Part shown: piece after piece, positions 32,580-44,700 of the stretch
Layout: every line of letters begins with the position of its first letter
How positions within the stretch are numbered: the first letter of the stretch is position 1
NCBI RefSeq assembly: GCF_016801865.2
Contig: NC_068939.1
Coordinates: 116,868,053 to 116,932,052 of the forward strand
DNA from: Culex pipiens pallens
Lineage: Eukaryota > Arthropoda > Insecta > Diptera > Culicidae
Length of the DNA: 64,000 nucleotides
Reading direction: 5' to 3'
Notes under the pieces: generated by a model
What the model was told of the DNA's origin: nothing
The model's input: only the letters and a program-made list of their open reading frames with translations
Databases searched by the model: none
Made by a program: the position numbers and the translations under genes

Positions 32580-34320
32580 GAAAAGTTGATGAGCAATTCT
32601 CCACCAAAACCGAAAATTGATATTATATTGTTTGATTTGGATCAAACTTTGTGGGGTCCTTCCCTGTGCCCAAAGAAGCCATTTTGTGTTATTGGTTCAC
32701 CCATACAAGGCTTCATACGATTATGGCAGCTGTTCATACAAGAATGGTACGTAAATATTTGAAAATCTGTAACTTTTGAATGAATTTTGTGTTCGATTTG
32801 GTGTCTTCGGCAAAGAAAAAATAGGTAAAAATATGTTTTGCCGATTTTTTTTTAAATTTTATTTACAAAAAAATCTATTTCCCAAACTCCTTATTTTCTG
32901 TTTTTGAAATTTGTTGATATGTTTTAGCGAACAAAAAACCGCACCTTTTAAGCCACAGAGACGTATGGACAAAAATTTGCTGCCGAGTTATGATTTTTGA
33001 AAAATTGTGTTTGAAAAAAATACTTAGACATTTTTTGACTTAAGTTTTTAATGTAAAAACATATTAGCAATCGAAAAGTACTTTACAGATTTTTTGATTA
33101 TGTGCTCCGTTTTCAAGACTAAAAGTTAAATTTAAACTGAATAATTCCCGTTTTTCGATTTTCAAAAAATAGTTGATTCCTGAAAATATTTTTTTCTGAA
33201 AAGTTCAGAAAATTCCAATTAAATTGCCTAAGAGACATTTAAGGTTTGACCCTCTGGTTGCCGAAATTCAGCGAATAAAAAAGGAAAGAAACAAAAAAAA
33301 TGAAGTTTTTCAAGTCTCTTTTCAGTTTTAACAATTAATGTTAGCCCTCCCCCCTCCCTCGCCTTCAAAATTTTCCATAAAAATTGACTAAAATTTAGGC
33401 CATTGCAAATATTTTTTTAAGTTTATGTCACCTTCTCTTCAAAATTGGTCCGAAAAAAATCAGGGGGCAAAAAAAAATATTTAAAAAAACTTAAAAAATT
33501 TCAACAATCAAATTTAGCATGTTAGGGATCGTTTAAAATTCTGCCCATTTCTTTCCGAAAATTTAAATTTTTCTCGTGGGCAACTTTTGTTCTACAAAAA
33601 ACTGTACTTCTCTGGTTTTATTTGTTCCTTTTAAGATTTGTAGTATTTTTAATTGCAGTTATCTTATTTATTTTATGTTTGTTATCGATAGGTTATTGGC
33701 ATTTTCACATAAAATATAGGACATGTTAATGAACCACACAGCCAAAGTTGACCCAAAAATTGTTTAAAATACTGGCAAAGTAACATAAAACTAGTCAAAC
33801 TTCCAACCCTACAATTTTGTTTAGTTTTAAGAGTTTTTCTTAAAAATAAAAAAATGAATTTGAAATAATGGTTGAAAAATCGATTTTTAAGGATTTTTTA
33901 GATAGAGCGGTGTTGAAATGCATTTCAAATTTTCTTTAGTTGATTAGATTTCTATTTTCATTTAAATTTTGTAGCTTGTTGAAAAAAATTGTTTCCCCCT
34001 GTTTTTTTTTAACTAATTTCAAAGAGGGAGGATGGAAGCGACATAAACTTTGAAAAATATTTATAATTGCCTAACTGTTATGATACTTTTTGCCTAATGT
34101 TTTGTTTTGGAAAAATAATAATCCTATTCAAAAAACTAAAAACTGAAACCACTTTTGAAAAAAAATTAGAAGTTCAGAAAATTTCCTCATATTTCGTCTA
34201 ATATTTGTACGAAACATTGAAGATTGGATCTTAAACATTTTTTGAAAAATGTGAAGGAATATTTTAACTTTATTATTTGTCAAAATTATCAATAAAGTAC
34301 CAAATATCAATTCTTGTTCT
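32580..34320. repeat. dispersed non-coding repeat, diverged copy 3
   Basis: Contains the recognisable phrases 'ggtgtcttcggcaaag', 'ggcagctgttcatacaa' and 'ggccattgcaaatattttt' in the order seen at 4800 and 28290, but much more diverged. AT-rich, non-coding. Confidence 0.5.
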
Positions 34321-35620
34321 TCAAATAGAATTCTTGTTCTTAGAATTGACTGAAATCAGTAATTTTCAGCTACCCGTTTTATTCATCTTTGAAAAATTTG
34401 TAAAATAAATCGAATTAAAGCAAAAGCTTTGATTGTGTCTTCAACAATTACAATAATAAAATAAAACCCTAATAAGTGACATGCCAGAACAAGTCAAAAA
34501 CCTCCGAATCATGGAAATGTGTCAACAAATTTTAATATCTCATAATCATTCAATGAACTAAAGTAGTTCAAATCTCTAAGACTAATATAATAAAAGAATA
34601 AAATAATCACCCAAATGGTTCAATAGCACCCAAATGTACACTAAAACGCTGAAGTTAATACTCGCAATGAGTAACCATTAATTCTAAGTACCGCGTACAC
34701 GGTAGGAGCGCGCGTCGCGACATCTCTTGGTGGCTTGGACCGCTAGTATGGAAGCAAACGATTCCGGTGTTCCTGCGACCTGTCCCGACCGTTCCCAAAT
34801 CCAAACCGGTAAAAGGGGACCCCACCCAAAGATAACCAGCGCGGTACGACGTCGTTGTCGCGTGGATGCGCCTGGAGTGCGATAATCACACAGCAGAGGG
34901 CAGTACCTCCATTTGCACTGGTCTTGCGCCTGCACGTAGGCAACCCCCGCCCCCGCCGGGCAGGAGGTTCACTCTGCTTCTTTTCGTTGCGAAAAACTGT
35001 GGTAAGGGGGGTGCTAACTTTGGCGGTAAAATGCTACTTGTACAACATGGCAAGTGTCATCTGAACCCCACTCCCTCCTGCCCATCACTTGGCCATTAGA
35101 AGTCAAGAGTCACTTCCCGGGGGCCAGCAACGAGTCGGTCGTAGATTTTGGCTAATGCAATTGCAATTGCTACTCGGTTGCACTTGTGTGTGAGGGAAAA
35201 GAGAGCTATCAGAGCAAATTATGATCGCTATTCGAAAGCACTCAATGAACACGCTGCTGCTGCTGCGGCGACGAGTGGAATATGGATGCAATTTTAATTA
35301 AAACTTTCACATTCGAGCGGTTGAGCAAAGTATTTTTGGGAGAGTGGAAATCAATTACTGCCTGAGAGCAACTTTTAAATTGGATGGCTCTCGATGACAT
35401 TGATTTATTAACTTATGTGTTTGGTAGGAGGAACAATAAATAATATTACTATACGATTCTACAAGGATGCAAGTTTCAACAATGCAGTAAAAAAAAACTG
35501 CTCAAATCTTTCTAATGAAGCAGAAATATTAAGACATATTAAAAATGTTATTACCATTTTCATCGATAATTAAGATTAATTTTAATAATGGATAGTTCTT
35601 AAAAAATAAGGTGTTTATTT
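34321..35620. other. single-copy sequence with a GC-rich island at 34680-35300
   Basis: The GC-rich island carries overlapping short ORFs on both strands and a CTG/CAG run (35258). No splice-compatible or recognisable protein was found. The rest is AT-rich. Confidence 0.4.
35613..35620. repeat. 8-bp target-site duplication GTTTATTT, left
   Basis: GTTTATTT directly precedes CAGGGCTG and is repeated directly after CAGCCCTG at 38138-38145. Confidence 0.85.
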
Positions 35621-36150
35621 CAGGGCTGCGGAGTCGGGTCAGGTTTTAGGCGACTCCGACTCCGACTCCGACTCCGGCTTTCTGAGTTAAGCCGACTCCG
35701 ACTCCGACTCCGGCTCCGGCTTTCAGCTTCATACGACTCCGACTCCGACTCCAACTCCGGCCTGCCAACTCTAGCCGACTCCGACTCCGACTCCGACTCC
35801 AGCTTTTAACAAATTGTTGACTCCGACTCCGACTCCGACTCCATCACTAACTATATTTCTAATATCTAAAAAATGTTTAAATAAAATCTCCATTCCTCTA
35901 ACTATCCCCCACCTATTAGATATTTTGGAGGTTATTTTGCAACTTTCCTTCAGTAGACATAGTCGATTCTTTAGGCACCTGCAAACTCTGTTCACAACTT
36001 GGAATTAATCAGCTTTTCAAAGGTAGTCCACATCTCAACTTAAAATAGCTTCACACAAATAATGCTTTAACAACGAAATAAATGAAATGAAATGAAATGA
36101 AAAGTATTGATAACATAACTCACATGTTTATCTCACACATGCGCGTATAC

Positions 36151-36656
36151 CTGTAAACCGGGGTGACATTGATGTTTGGGGTTACATTGATAAGTTAAAG
36201 TTTTTTTTTTGCGAATTGATAGCACAAAATGATTTTGCAAAATCTGAGTATTTCAAGAAGTAAAATTGGATTCTGTTTTTAAGAATAATTGTAATTTTTA
36301 TTTAATCAACCCAAAATTTACATTACTTTTTTATTAAAAATTGGTAAACATGTCAAAAAAAATGTAATTGTTATATTAAAAAATGGGAGTGCTAGACTTC
36401 ATAATCGATTTGACATATAAAATCATTTTAGGTCTAATTTGTAAGACACACAGTAACTATCAAAGTCACCCTGGTATTAAAATAAACAGTTTACTTAACT
36501 GTATTCTAAAGCTACTGAATTTATGTGAAAATACATACATGGACATTTTGTAATCCAGCCCAGTACATGTTTTAAACATATAAGTCATGATAAAATTCTT
36601 ACCGGTAGAATCATATTTAAAAAAAAACAAGTTCAATCAATGTTACCCCGATTTAT
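36151..36656. mobile_element. MITE-like block nested in the GACTCC hAT element
   Basis: The left end TGTAAACCGGGGTGACATTGATG and right end CAATCAATGTTACCCCGATTTA are an imperfect inverted pair about 500 bp apart. Non-coding. The ends resemble the TACCGT...GGGGT families. Confidence 0.55.
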
Positions 36657-37194
36657 GACATTTAAGGGTGCACATCAACCAAAAAAGTTGTTGTCTTCTT
36701 ATTCCAAGTTTTCAAACTTACGGACCCAAATGGCCTAAAACAGCCATATTTAAAGATTTGTTCAACGATATTTGTAAGGACCCACACTTTTAGATTTCTG
36801 TAGAGAAATAGTAAATATTGAGGAAATCGATGAATTGCATATATTCAATGATGATTTCAAAATAGGTTGCAACTTAATTTTGATATTTTTGACAGTTTCA
36901 AATATTTACAACACGACCCTTTGTTTTTTTATTTATGTACAAAATAAGCATGTTGAGTTCCAAGTAATAGATTGATATAGGGGAAATTCTAGTATGTTTG
37001 GCAGGATATGCACTCGCTCCTTACTTCATCCAATTTGCTTATTTTCACTATTTAAACATCTAATTTTGCAAAACTGTTGATAGAAACTTGTTTGCTCACA
37101 TCCTATTGAGTCATTTATTACTCGATTTCAGTTGAAAACACTTTTTATGATCTGTAAATGAACAAAGCCAAAAAATGTGAAAATTTGGAAGGTG

Positions 37195-37382
37195 TAATTT
37201 CGGATGGTTGAATATTACCTCTTTTATGATGTAATTTTACCTCAATTTAGACTGAAAAAGTGAAATTGCACCAGACAAGTAGTAAATTACTCATTATCAG
37301 AAGTAAAATTACACATTTTTTCTGACATAAAAGATGTACCCCTTCGCAGATGTAATATTACCATGACTTTTTTTTACAGTGA
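37195..37382. repeat. AATATTACC-rich MITE fragment with ACAGTG end
   Basis: Repeated TGTAATATTACC/GTAAAATTAC motifs finish in ATGACTTTTTTTTACAGTG, a mariner-like terminus. A similar fragment lies at 45650-45730. The left terminus was not found. Confidence 0.4.
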
Positions 37383-38137
37383 ACATCAATGTGCTGAAAT
37401 GGCAACATTAGAGGAATTAGATGCTGTTCCCGTAATAGTTGATAATTTGATGGTCAATTTTACCAATGTTTTAAAAACGTTATCATTTTAGTTAAGTACT
37501 GATAGTGATCCTTTGTTTTTTTTTTTAAACTTGGTGAAATTTGAATTGAAAGAATACATAATTACAAGTAAAAGGAGGGAGTCAAGCATCAACTGAATAA
37601 TTTCAAAAAAATAGTGCACAACCAAATTGTTTATAATTTATTGAGTTATGAAACTAAAAACATGGATAAATGAGGAGAAAATTATCATTTACTGATCATA
37701 TTGAAATAACATAGTCAGAGCTATCCAACCAAATTGAAAATGCTTCAAAACATAATGGCATCTGAGAAATCTCTTGAACCAACACCTAAATTAACTGAAA
37801 AAAAATCATTACGCGGTTTAAAAAATTAGGTACATAAAATTAAATAAATTAATAAATTAATTTGCATCATAACAAAAACTAAACAATAACAAAGTTAATA
37901 AACTATATTGAATTTAAGATAACGCCGACTCCAGCTCCGACTCCGGGTTTATCAGAAATTTTCGACTCCGGCTCCGACTCCGACTCCAGCTCATAAAATT
38001 TAGCCGACTCCGACTCCGACTCCGACTCCAGCTATTCGAGTTTTGACGACTCCGACTCCGACTCCGACTCCAGGTCCCCAAAAAGACCCGACTCCACCGA
38101 CTCCGGCTCCGACTCCGACTCCGACTCCACAGCCCTG

Positions 38138-38145
38138 GTTTATTT
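38138..38145. repeat. 8-bp target-site duplication GTTTATTT, right
   Basis: Exact match to 35613-35620. Confidence 0.85.
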
Positions 38146-38590
38146 TACAGTTTTGCAGTAACCAACGTGTAATTTTTTTTGTTTTACTTACGACAAGATT
38201 GTCAATACTTTAAATTTACTGACGCATTGACTTGGTTTTCTATGCAACATCATTTGAATGCTCTTTAAAGAATTGAATTATTAAATTTGTGCGATTTTTC
38301 AGCAAAATCGTTGCAATTTAGCAAATTTGAAATATTTTTTTTTCTATCATGATAAATATTAGAGATTTTTCAACAAAATTAACACAACAAACGCAAATTC
38401 CTCCTGATTTCGCAGTTTTTATTTTTAACTAGTAAATCAAGCGTTTAATGTTCTTTTTCTTCTGGAATTCCTGGGACTCGGGGTTTAAGTTTCTTTATTG
38501 ATTTGATAGATATTTTAATTTGAAACAACTTGAAAAAAATATTATACTTATTCAATTGCAATAAATTCAATGACATGGATGTATAGCTTT

Positions 38591-39168
38591 TGCCTTCCTC
38601 ACTAAGGTAAGGCTATAATCCTGCTCGAAAAATGAACTTTTCATAAGAAGATCGTAGACCCACCTTCATGAATACCTATCAACTCAGTTTCGGTAAGTAT
38701 TTCAAAAGTTATGCATAAATTTGTGTTTTCTCATTTATCGGGATGTTAGATAAATGGCCAGAAATTTGTTCAAATACCATCACGTTACACATCGTTCGAT
38801 AGGTAAGTGAAAGACCTTTCCAACAAGTCCAAAACAAGGAAGATCTGGCAACCCTGTCTCAGATTTTGACCTCAGGTAGGTAGTTAGATGGTCACCCTGT
38901 CTCAAAATATGACTACTTAACTTATATTTGTATACTTTTATAAAGCCGAATCTCCCTTTTTTGTTTGTTAACATTTTCCGGATCCATAAACCGACCTTTT
39001 GTTGGAAAGGTAATCAAGAGACCTTCCAAACGAATCTGAATCTGGCAACCCTGTTTTAGTTATGATGTACTTTCCAATGAATTAATCATTCAGATGAATT
39101 TCATTATCATTTCCAGATCATTTTTTAGGAATTAGTGAGGAAGGCATCAACCACATAGGTGGATTAAG
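38591..39168 (-). mobile_element. CCTTCCTCAC-family TIR element, reverse-oriented copy
   Basis: Starts GCCTTCCTCACTAAGGTAAG and ends GTGAGGAAGGC...CCACATAGGTGGATTAA, the mirror of 20841-21413. It holds two diverged modules with 'gaaagacctttccaac' and 'gatctggcaaccctg'. No microsatellite in this copy. Confidence 0.75.
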
Positions 39169-39332
39169 CTAGCTTTCAATAAAACATTAATTAAGCTAAC
39201 TTTGTTATTTTGAGATTGATTGAAATTTTGGAAATGTTTTCTGATCGTGCAAATATAAAATCATTTATAGAGCTTTTTGGGAATCAATGATCCCAATCAA
39301 TGATTTTTGTAATTGATTTTTTTGCTTTCGTT

Positions 39333-40690
39333 CCCAAGTAGCACACTTTGTTCGCCAAAAGATTTCTGAACTTGATGTTGAACTCATTTACTATGTTTTC
39401 CCAACGTCCCTGAGAACTCTTGAACGCTGGAAAAAGCGCACGTTTTTCTGTTGTTGAACATCTCTTAACCTGTTAGAAATGTGCGTGGTTTAATTAAATT
39501 TTACCAGCGCACGTCCTACTTGCATAGAGAACGTTTGTTGAACATGTCATAAGAACTCTTGACTATAAGATTCTGAACCGGGTTGGATAACGTCGTTAGA
39601 ACCGTTTAACAACATTCTGCCTTTAAGATTCAGGAGGGAGTTAGGCAAACGTTTTTATAATCGTTCAAAAACATATCGTGGCAGACAAGAATGTTATACA
39701 GGCTTTTCATAAAATACGCTCAAGGTGTTCGCTTAAAAGTTTTTTTTTTAAATTTAATCCTTTATTTGTGAGTAATTTAGCTTTACGATACATTAACTAC
39801 TAGTTTTTTGTAAATTATTAGTTTGGACAGGGATACACCATTTATAAATGATAATAATATGAATGATGGATAATAAAAAATATTAACCATTAAAAAATCA
39901 TTCAGTTTCCTAATTATGCCTTTGGGGATTTTTTTTTCAATTATGTCTGAGTGCTAATTAACATCGCTTGCTACTACTTCTCTACTACTGCTGCTGGTTC
40001 CCGGTGCTGCATTTTCAGTTTTTCTTTTTGATGAAGAATCCTCAGGGCAAGTATCGAACCCAAGATCACTCCAAATGTCAAGTCCGGGCGCGCGTCTGTT
40101 TCTTTCCACGAGGGGTTATGTTGGATGAGCAGGCCTAAACGTCAATAAGAAGTCTGCGGTCATCTAGATATTACCAAGTTCACTAACAGTTTGTCAAAAC
40201 TTCTTTTGAACATAAGCTGTTTCTATTTTTAGAACGATCTGTGCTTGTTTCGTTAACATGTTCTTGCTCGGTTTTTGAAACACGAACGCGAACTACACAT
40301 AAACAACTTGTTTACGTGAAATCTTTAGCAAGCTGAAATCTAGATTAAATTTTCAAAACAACCTATCCCTCATGGGTTTCCTATGCAGATAGGACCTTTT
40401 GAAAATTTAATCTAGAAATGAAAAATCATGTCTGCAAATGTCATTTTGCTTTTCGAGTTCTATAAGCATGTTCCATTTGAGTCAGAATAAACTTCAAAAT
40501 TAACTATTCGTAATCCGTTGCTAGATTTGGCATTTGTGTTACATAGCCATGAAGAACAATGGTTTTTTGATCAAAATGAGAACAATTGACCAAATTTTAT
40601 GACACTTGTTCAATAATTAACGTATAAAAACGCTTGTGCAGCAATTGTTCAACAAAAAAATTAAAAGCGATGTTTTACTTGCTACTTGGG
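39333..40690. mobile_element. 1.36-kb TIR element, CCCAAGTAGC termini
   Basis: CCCAAGTAGCA at the left and TGCTACTTGGG at the right form short TIRs. The interior is non-coding, with repeated 'gaacatgt/acatgttc'-type motifs, and it carries the 78-bp palindrome at 40339. Superfamily unassigned. Confidence 0.55.
40339..40416. mobile_element. 78-bp palindromic hairpin, copy 2
   Basis: Same length as 18043-18120 and nearly identical (one core difference 'tttcc' for 'tttcg' among a few). Here the outer ends pair perfectly as TCTAGATT/AATCTAGA. Confidence 0.8.
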
Positions 40691-41201
40691 TTAAATCTCA
40701 CCTAGTGTAACAAATTAATGTAATCCAATGGTTACTGATAATGCTGTAGCTGAAAGGATATCCATAACTCCACACTAGTTTAGAAGTAAAACAAAATGTA
40801 TTATGCTTAGTACAAGAAATAAACATGAATTAAATTTATTAATTTTACCAATAAATATCTCAGTGTCCTGGTTGCTCAAACTTGTTGCATATTTGATTTT
40901 TGTCCAAAAGCTTCAATATTATTTCCCGATATCAAAATTTTTGTTATATGATAAAATGATGAAATCAAGTCAAAACAACAATTGAAAGTTGTTTTTTTCA
41001 TTCCTAAGATCAACTGTAAATATTACAGTTAGAACATCCTCGTCAAGATTCTGTCATTGAGTTTGTTAAAAACAAATTCTTAAAAAATATAAAAAAATGT
41101 ATATCAAAAAAGGTTAAAAAATCAAGTTTATTGATTGTCCGTACCCCTAATAAAACTAAGAAATCTTATCGAGTGAATACATTACATAAATGGTGTTAAC
41201 T

Positions 41202-41274
41202 GGCTCCGTGGCTTAATGGTTACGGCTTCTGCCTCACAAGCAGAAGGTTCAGGGATCAAATCCCGGTCGGTACC
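41202..41274 (+). repeat. tRNA-like head (CAC loop, valine-type) of a tRNA-derived element
   Basis: 73 nt shaped like a tRNA: A box TGGCTTAATGG, anticodon stem CTTCTGC/GCAGAAG with a loop reading CAC, and B box GGGATCAAATCCC. The acceptor pairs at only five of seven positions, so it is a pseudo-tRNA. It faces a minus-strand tRNA-like sequence 50 bp downstream. Confidence 0.72.
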
Positions 41275-41324
41275 TTTGAAATTTGGAATCAGGAATTGGA
41301 ACTTTGAATATGAACAAAAACGAA

Positions 41325-41399
41325 ACAGAATCAGGTGGGTTCGAACTCACACCTTTGGATTGATGGTCTGGGACTCTAACCAGTCGACCATCTAAAGGT
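41325..41399 (-). repeat. second tRNA-like sequence, convergent with 41202
   Basis: On the minus strand: A box TGGTCGACTGGTTAGAG and B box GAGTTCGAACCCACC. It aligns with 6224-6297 through CCTTTGGATTG and the box positions. The tail after it ('atatacgctctaatccc...ttgcctgaagg') resembles the tail at 6340-6390, so both loci are copies of one element family. Confidence 0.68.
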
Positions 41400-41470
41400 T
41401 ATAAAACTTGTTGTATTCTTCTCATATTATATACGCTCTAATCCCTGATTTGCCTGAAGGAATTGGGAGT

Positions 41471-41711
41471 CTTAACCTTCGGGAAGTCGCGCTAGTGTAC
41501 TTTGTGCACCAGATTTGGGAAACTTAAAAAAACAGAAGTTTTTCATGAAACAATCAAGCCGTAGCCTTGATATATGCTCAAGTTAAACATTTTTACTGAC
41601 GGAAACAAGTTAACCTAAGACATTGTTGAGTAAAAACTATTTTTAATATATTTTTTAAAATAGTGTTTTTGGGTTGGTGCACAAAGTACACCAGCGCGAC
41701 TGCTCGCGTAA
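41471..41711. mobile_element. 241-bp inverted-repeat cassette at the left edge of the satellite block
   Basis: CTTAACCTTCGGGAAGTCGC with GTGTACTTTGTGCACC at the left is mirrored by GGTGCACAAAGTACACC and GCGCGACTGCTCGCGTAAG at the right. It may be a MITE next to the satellite, or the left end of a larger unit closing at 48404. Confidence 0.6.
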
Positions 41712-41769
41712 GTATTTTTTTGGTGGAATGAATACCGGAAGTTACACATTGTTTTTATAAGTCTCAATC

Positions 41770-44700
41770 AGGATCAATTGACCCCAAAACTGTTTCATTG
41801 TAATCAGGAGGGCCGCTAATTCCGACTTGATGAAAATATGGGTTCTGAGTACGGTCCGGTGGCCCTTGGGGATGTTCCGAAGAGGGGACATTTTCAGAAA
41901 TCCGGTCCACAAGGCATGATGGGTGTCAAACTTCATTATTTTCAATGGCAATCCTCTATATGGACATTTTTAGTGCCATAGATGATCTGGCCACAATACG
42001 GACTTTCCCAGTGGCCCCGGGGATGTTCCGAAGAAGGGACATTTCCAAAATTCCGGTCCGCAGGGCATGATGGATGTCAAACTTAATAATTTTCAACGGC
42101 AAACCTCAGTTTGAACATTTAAAGTGTCAGAGATGATCTGGCCACCATCCGAATTAACCCGGTGGCCCTGGGGATGTTCCGAAGAGGGGACATTTCCGGA
42201 ATTCCGGTTCACAAGGCATGATGGGTGTCAAATTTCATAATTTTCAACGGCAAACCTCAATATGAACATTTTTAGTGCAATAGGTGATCTGGCCACAATA
42301 CGGACTAACCCGGTGGCCCCGGGAATGTTCCGAAGGGGGGACATTTCCGGAAATCCGGTCCACAAGGCATGATAGGTATCAACCTTCATTAAATGGCAAA
42401 CCTCAATAGGAACATTTTTAGTGATCTGACCACAATACGGATTAACCCGGTGGCTCCGGGGATGTTCCGATGAGGGGACATTTTCGAAATTTCGGTCCGC
42501 AAGGCATGATGGGTGTCAAACTTCATAATTTTCAACGGCAAACCTCAATATGAACATTTTTAGTGCAATAGGTGATCTGGCCACAATATGGACTAACCCG
42601 GTGGCCCCGGGAATGTTCCGAAGGGAGACATTTCCGGAAATCCGGTCCACAAGGCATGATAGGTGTCAAACTTCATTATTTTCAATGGCAAACCTCAATA
42701 GGAACATTTTTAGTGATCTGACCACAATACGGATTAACCCGGTGGCTCCGGGGATGTTCCGATGAGGGGACATTTTCAAAATTCCGGTCCGCAAGGCATG
42801 ATGGGTGTCAAACTTCATAATTTTCAACGGCAAACCTCAATATGATCATTTTTAGTGCAATAGGTGATCTGGCCACAATATGGACTAACCCGGTGGCCCC
42901 GGGAATGTTCCGAAGGGAGACATTTCCGGAAATCCGGTCCACAAGGCATGATAGGTGTCAAACTTCATTATTTTCAATGGCAAACCTCAATAGGAACATT
43001 TTTAGTGATCTGACCACAATACGGATTAACCCGGTGGCTCCGGGGATGTTCCGATGAGGGGACATTTTCGAAATTTCGGTCCGCAAGGCATGATGGGTGT
43101 CAAACTTCATAATTTTCAACGGCAAACCTCAATATGAACATTTTTAGTGCAATAGGTGATCTGGCCACAATATGGACTAACCCGGTGGCCCTGGGGATGT
43201 TCCGAAGAGGGGACATTTCCGGAATTCCGGTTCACAAGGCATGATGGGTGTCAAATTTCATAATTTTCAACGGCAAACCTCAATATGAACATTTTTAGTG
43301 CAATAGGTGATCTGGCCACAATACGGACTAACCCGGTGGCCCCGGGAATGTTCCGAAGGGGGGACATTTCCGGAAATCCGGTCCACAAGGCATGATAGGT
43401 ATCAACCTTCATTAAATGGCAAACCTCAATAGGAACATTTTTAGTGATCTGACCACAATACGGATTAACCCGGTGGCTCCGGGGATGTTCCGATGAGGGG
43501 ACATTTTCGAAATTTCGGTCCGCAAGGCATGATGGGTGTCAAACTTCATAATTTTCAACGGCAAACCTCAATATGAACATTTTTAGTGCAATAGGTGATC
43601 TGGCCACAATATGGACTAACCCGGTGGCCCCGGGAATGTTCCGAAGGGAGACATTTCCGGAAATCCGGTCCACAAGGCATGATAGGTGTCAAACTTCATT
43701 ATTTTCAATGGCAAACCTCAATAGGAACATTTTTAGTGATCTGACCACAATACGGATTAACCCGGTGGCTCCGGGGATGTTCCGATGAGGGGACATTTTC
43801 AAAATTCCGGTCCGCAAGGCATGATGGGTGTCAAACTTCATAATTTTCAACGGCAAACCTCAATATGATCATTTTTAGTGCAATAGGTGATCTGGCCACA
43901 ATATGGACTAACCCGGTGGCCCCGGGAATGTTCCGAAGGGAGACATTTCCGGAAATCCGGTCCACAAGGCATGATGGGTGTTAAACTTCATTATTTTCAA
44001 TGGCAATCCTCTATATGGACATTTTTAGTGTCATTGATGATCTGGCCACAATACGGACTACCCCGGTGGCCCCGGGGATGTTCCGAAGAAGGGACATTTC
44101 AAAAATTCCGGTCCGAAGGGCATGATGGATGTCAAACTTCATAATTTTTAACGGCAAACCTCAGATTGAACATTTAAAGTGTCAGAGATGATCTGGCCAC
44201 CATCCGAATTAACCCGGTGGCCCTGGGGATGTTCCGAAGAGGGGACATTTCCGGAATTGCGGTTCACAAGGCATGATGGGTGTCAAACTTCATAATTTCA
44301 ACGGCAAACCTCAATATGAACATTTTTAGCGCAATAGGTGATCTGGCCACAATACGGACTACCCCGGTGGCCCCGGGGATGTTCCGAAGAAGGGACATTT
44401 CAAAAATTCCGGTCCGAAGGGCATGATGGATGTCAAACTTCATAATTTTTAACGGCAAACCTCAGTTTGAACATTTAAAGTGTCAGAGATGATCTGGCCA
44501 CCATCCGAATTAACCCGGTGGCCCTGGGGATGTTCCGAAGAGGGGACATTTCCGGAATTGCGGTTCACAAGGCATGATGGGTGTCAAACTTCATAATTTC
44601 AACGGCAAACCTCAATATGAACATTTTTAGTGGTATAGGTGATCTGGCCACAATACGGACTAACCCGGTGGCCTCGGGAATGTTCCGAAGGGAGACATTT

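Larger units (their letters stand above)
35621..38137. mobile_element. non-autonomous hAT-like element with GACTCC-rich ends
   Basis: CAGGGCTG/CAGCCCTG termini plus an exact 8-bp duplication (GTTTATTT) identify a hAT-type insertion of 2517 bp. Both subterminal regions (35640-35845 and 37920-38130) are arrays of the hexamer GACTCC, broken into clusters by short unique spacers. The array reads in the same sense at both ends rather than inverted. The interior is AT-rich, holds another MITE and encodes no transposase. Confidence 0.88.

Noticed and set aside
34684..35099. GC-rich ORFs near 34.7-35.1 kb as a gene
   Set aside because: Several short overlapping frames on both strands, with no splice-compatible continuation and no recognisable motif.
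35640..38130. Coding potential in the GACTCC arrays
   Set aside because: Hexamer arrays stay open in several frames by composition alone. Translations are simple dipeptide repeats.
41202..41274. Functional tRNA-Val gene
   Set aside because: Two of seven acceptor pairs fail and the surroundings match the repeated element at 6087-6395.
42550..44144. Repeated ORFs of about 71-85 residues in the satellite array
   Set aside because: They recur with the array period and with the higher-order repeat, and arise because the monomer lacks stops in one frame. No start context or protein character.
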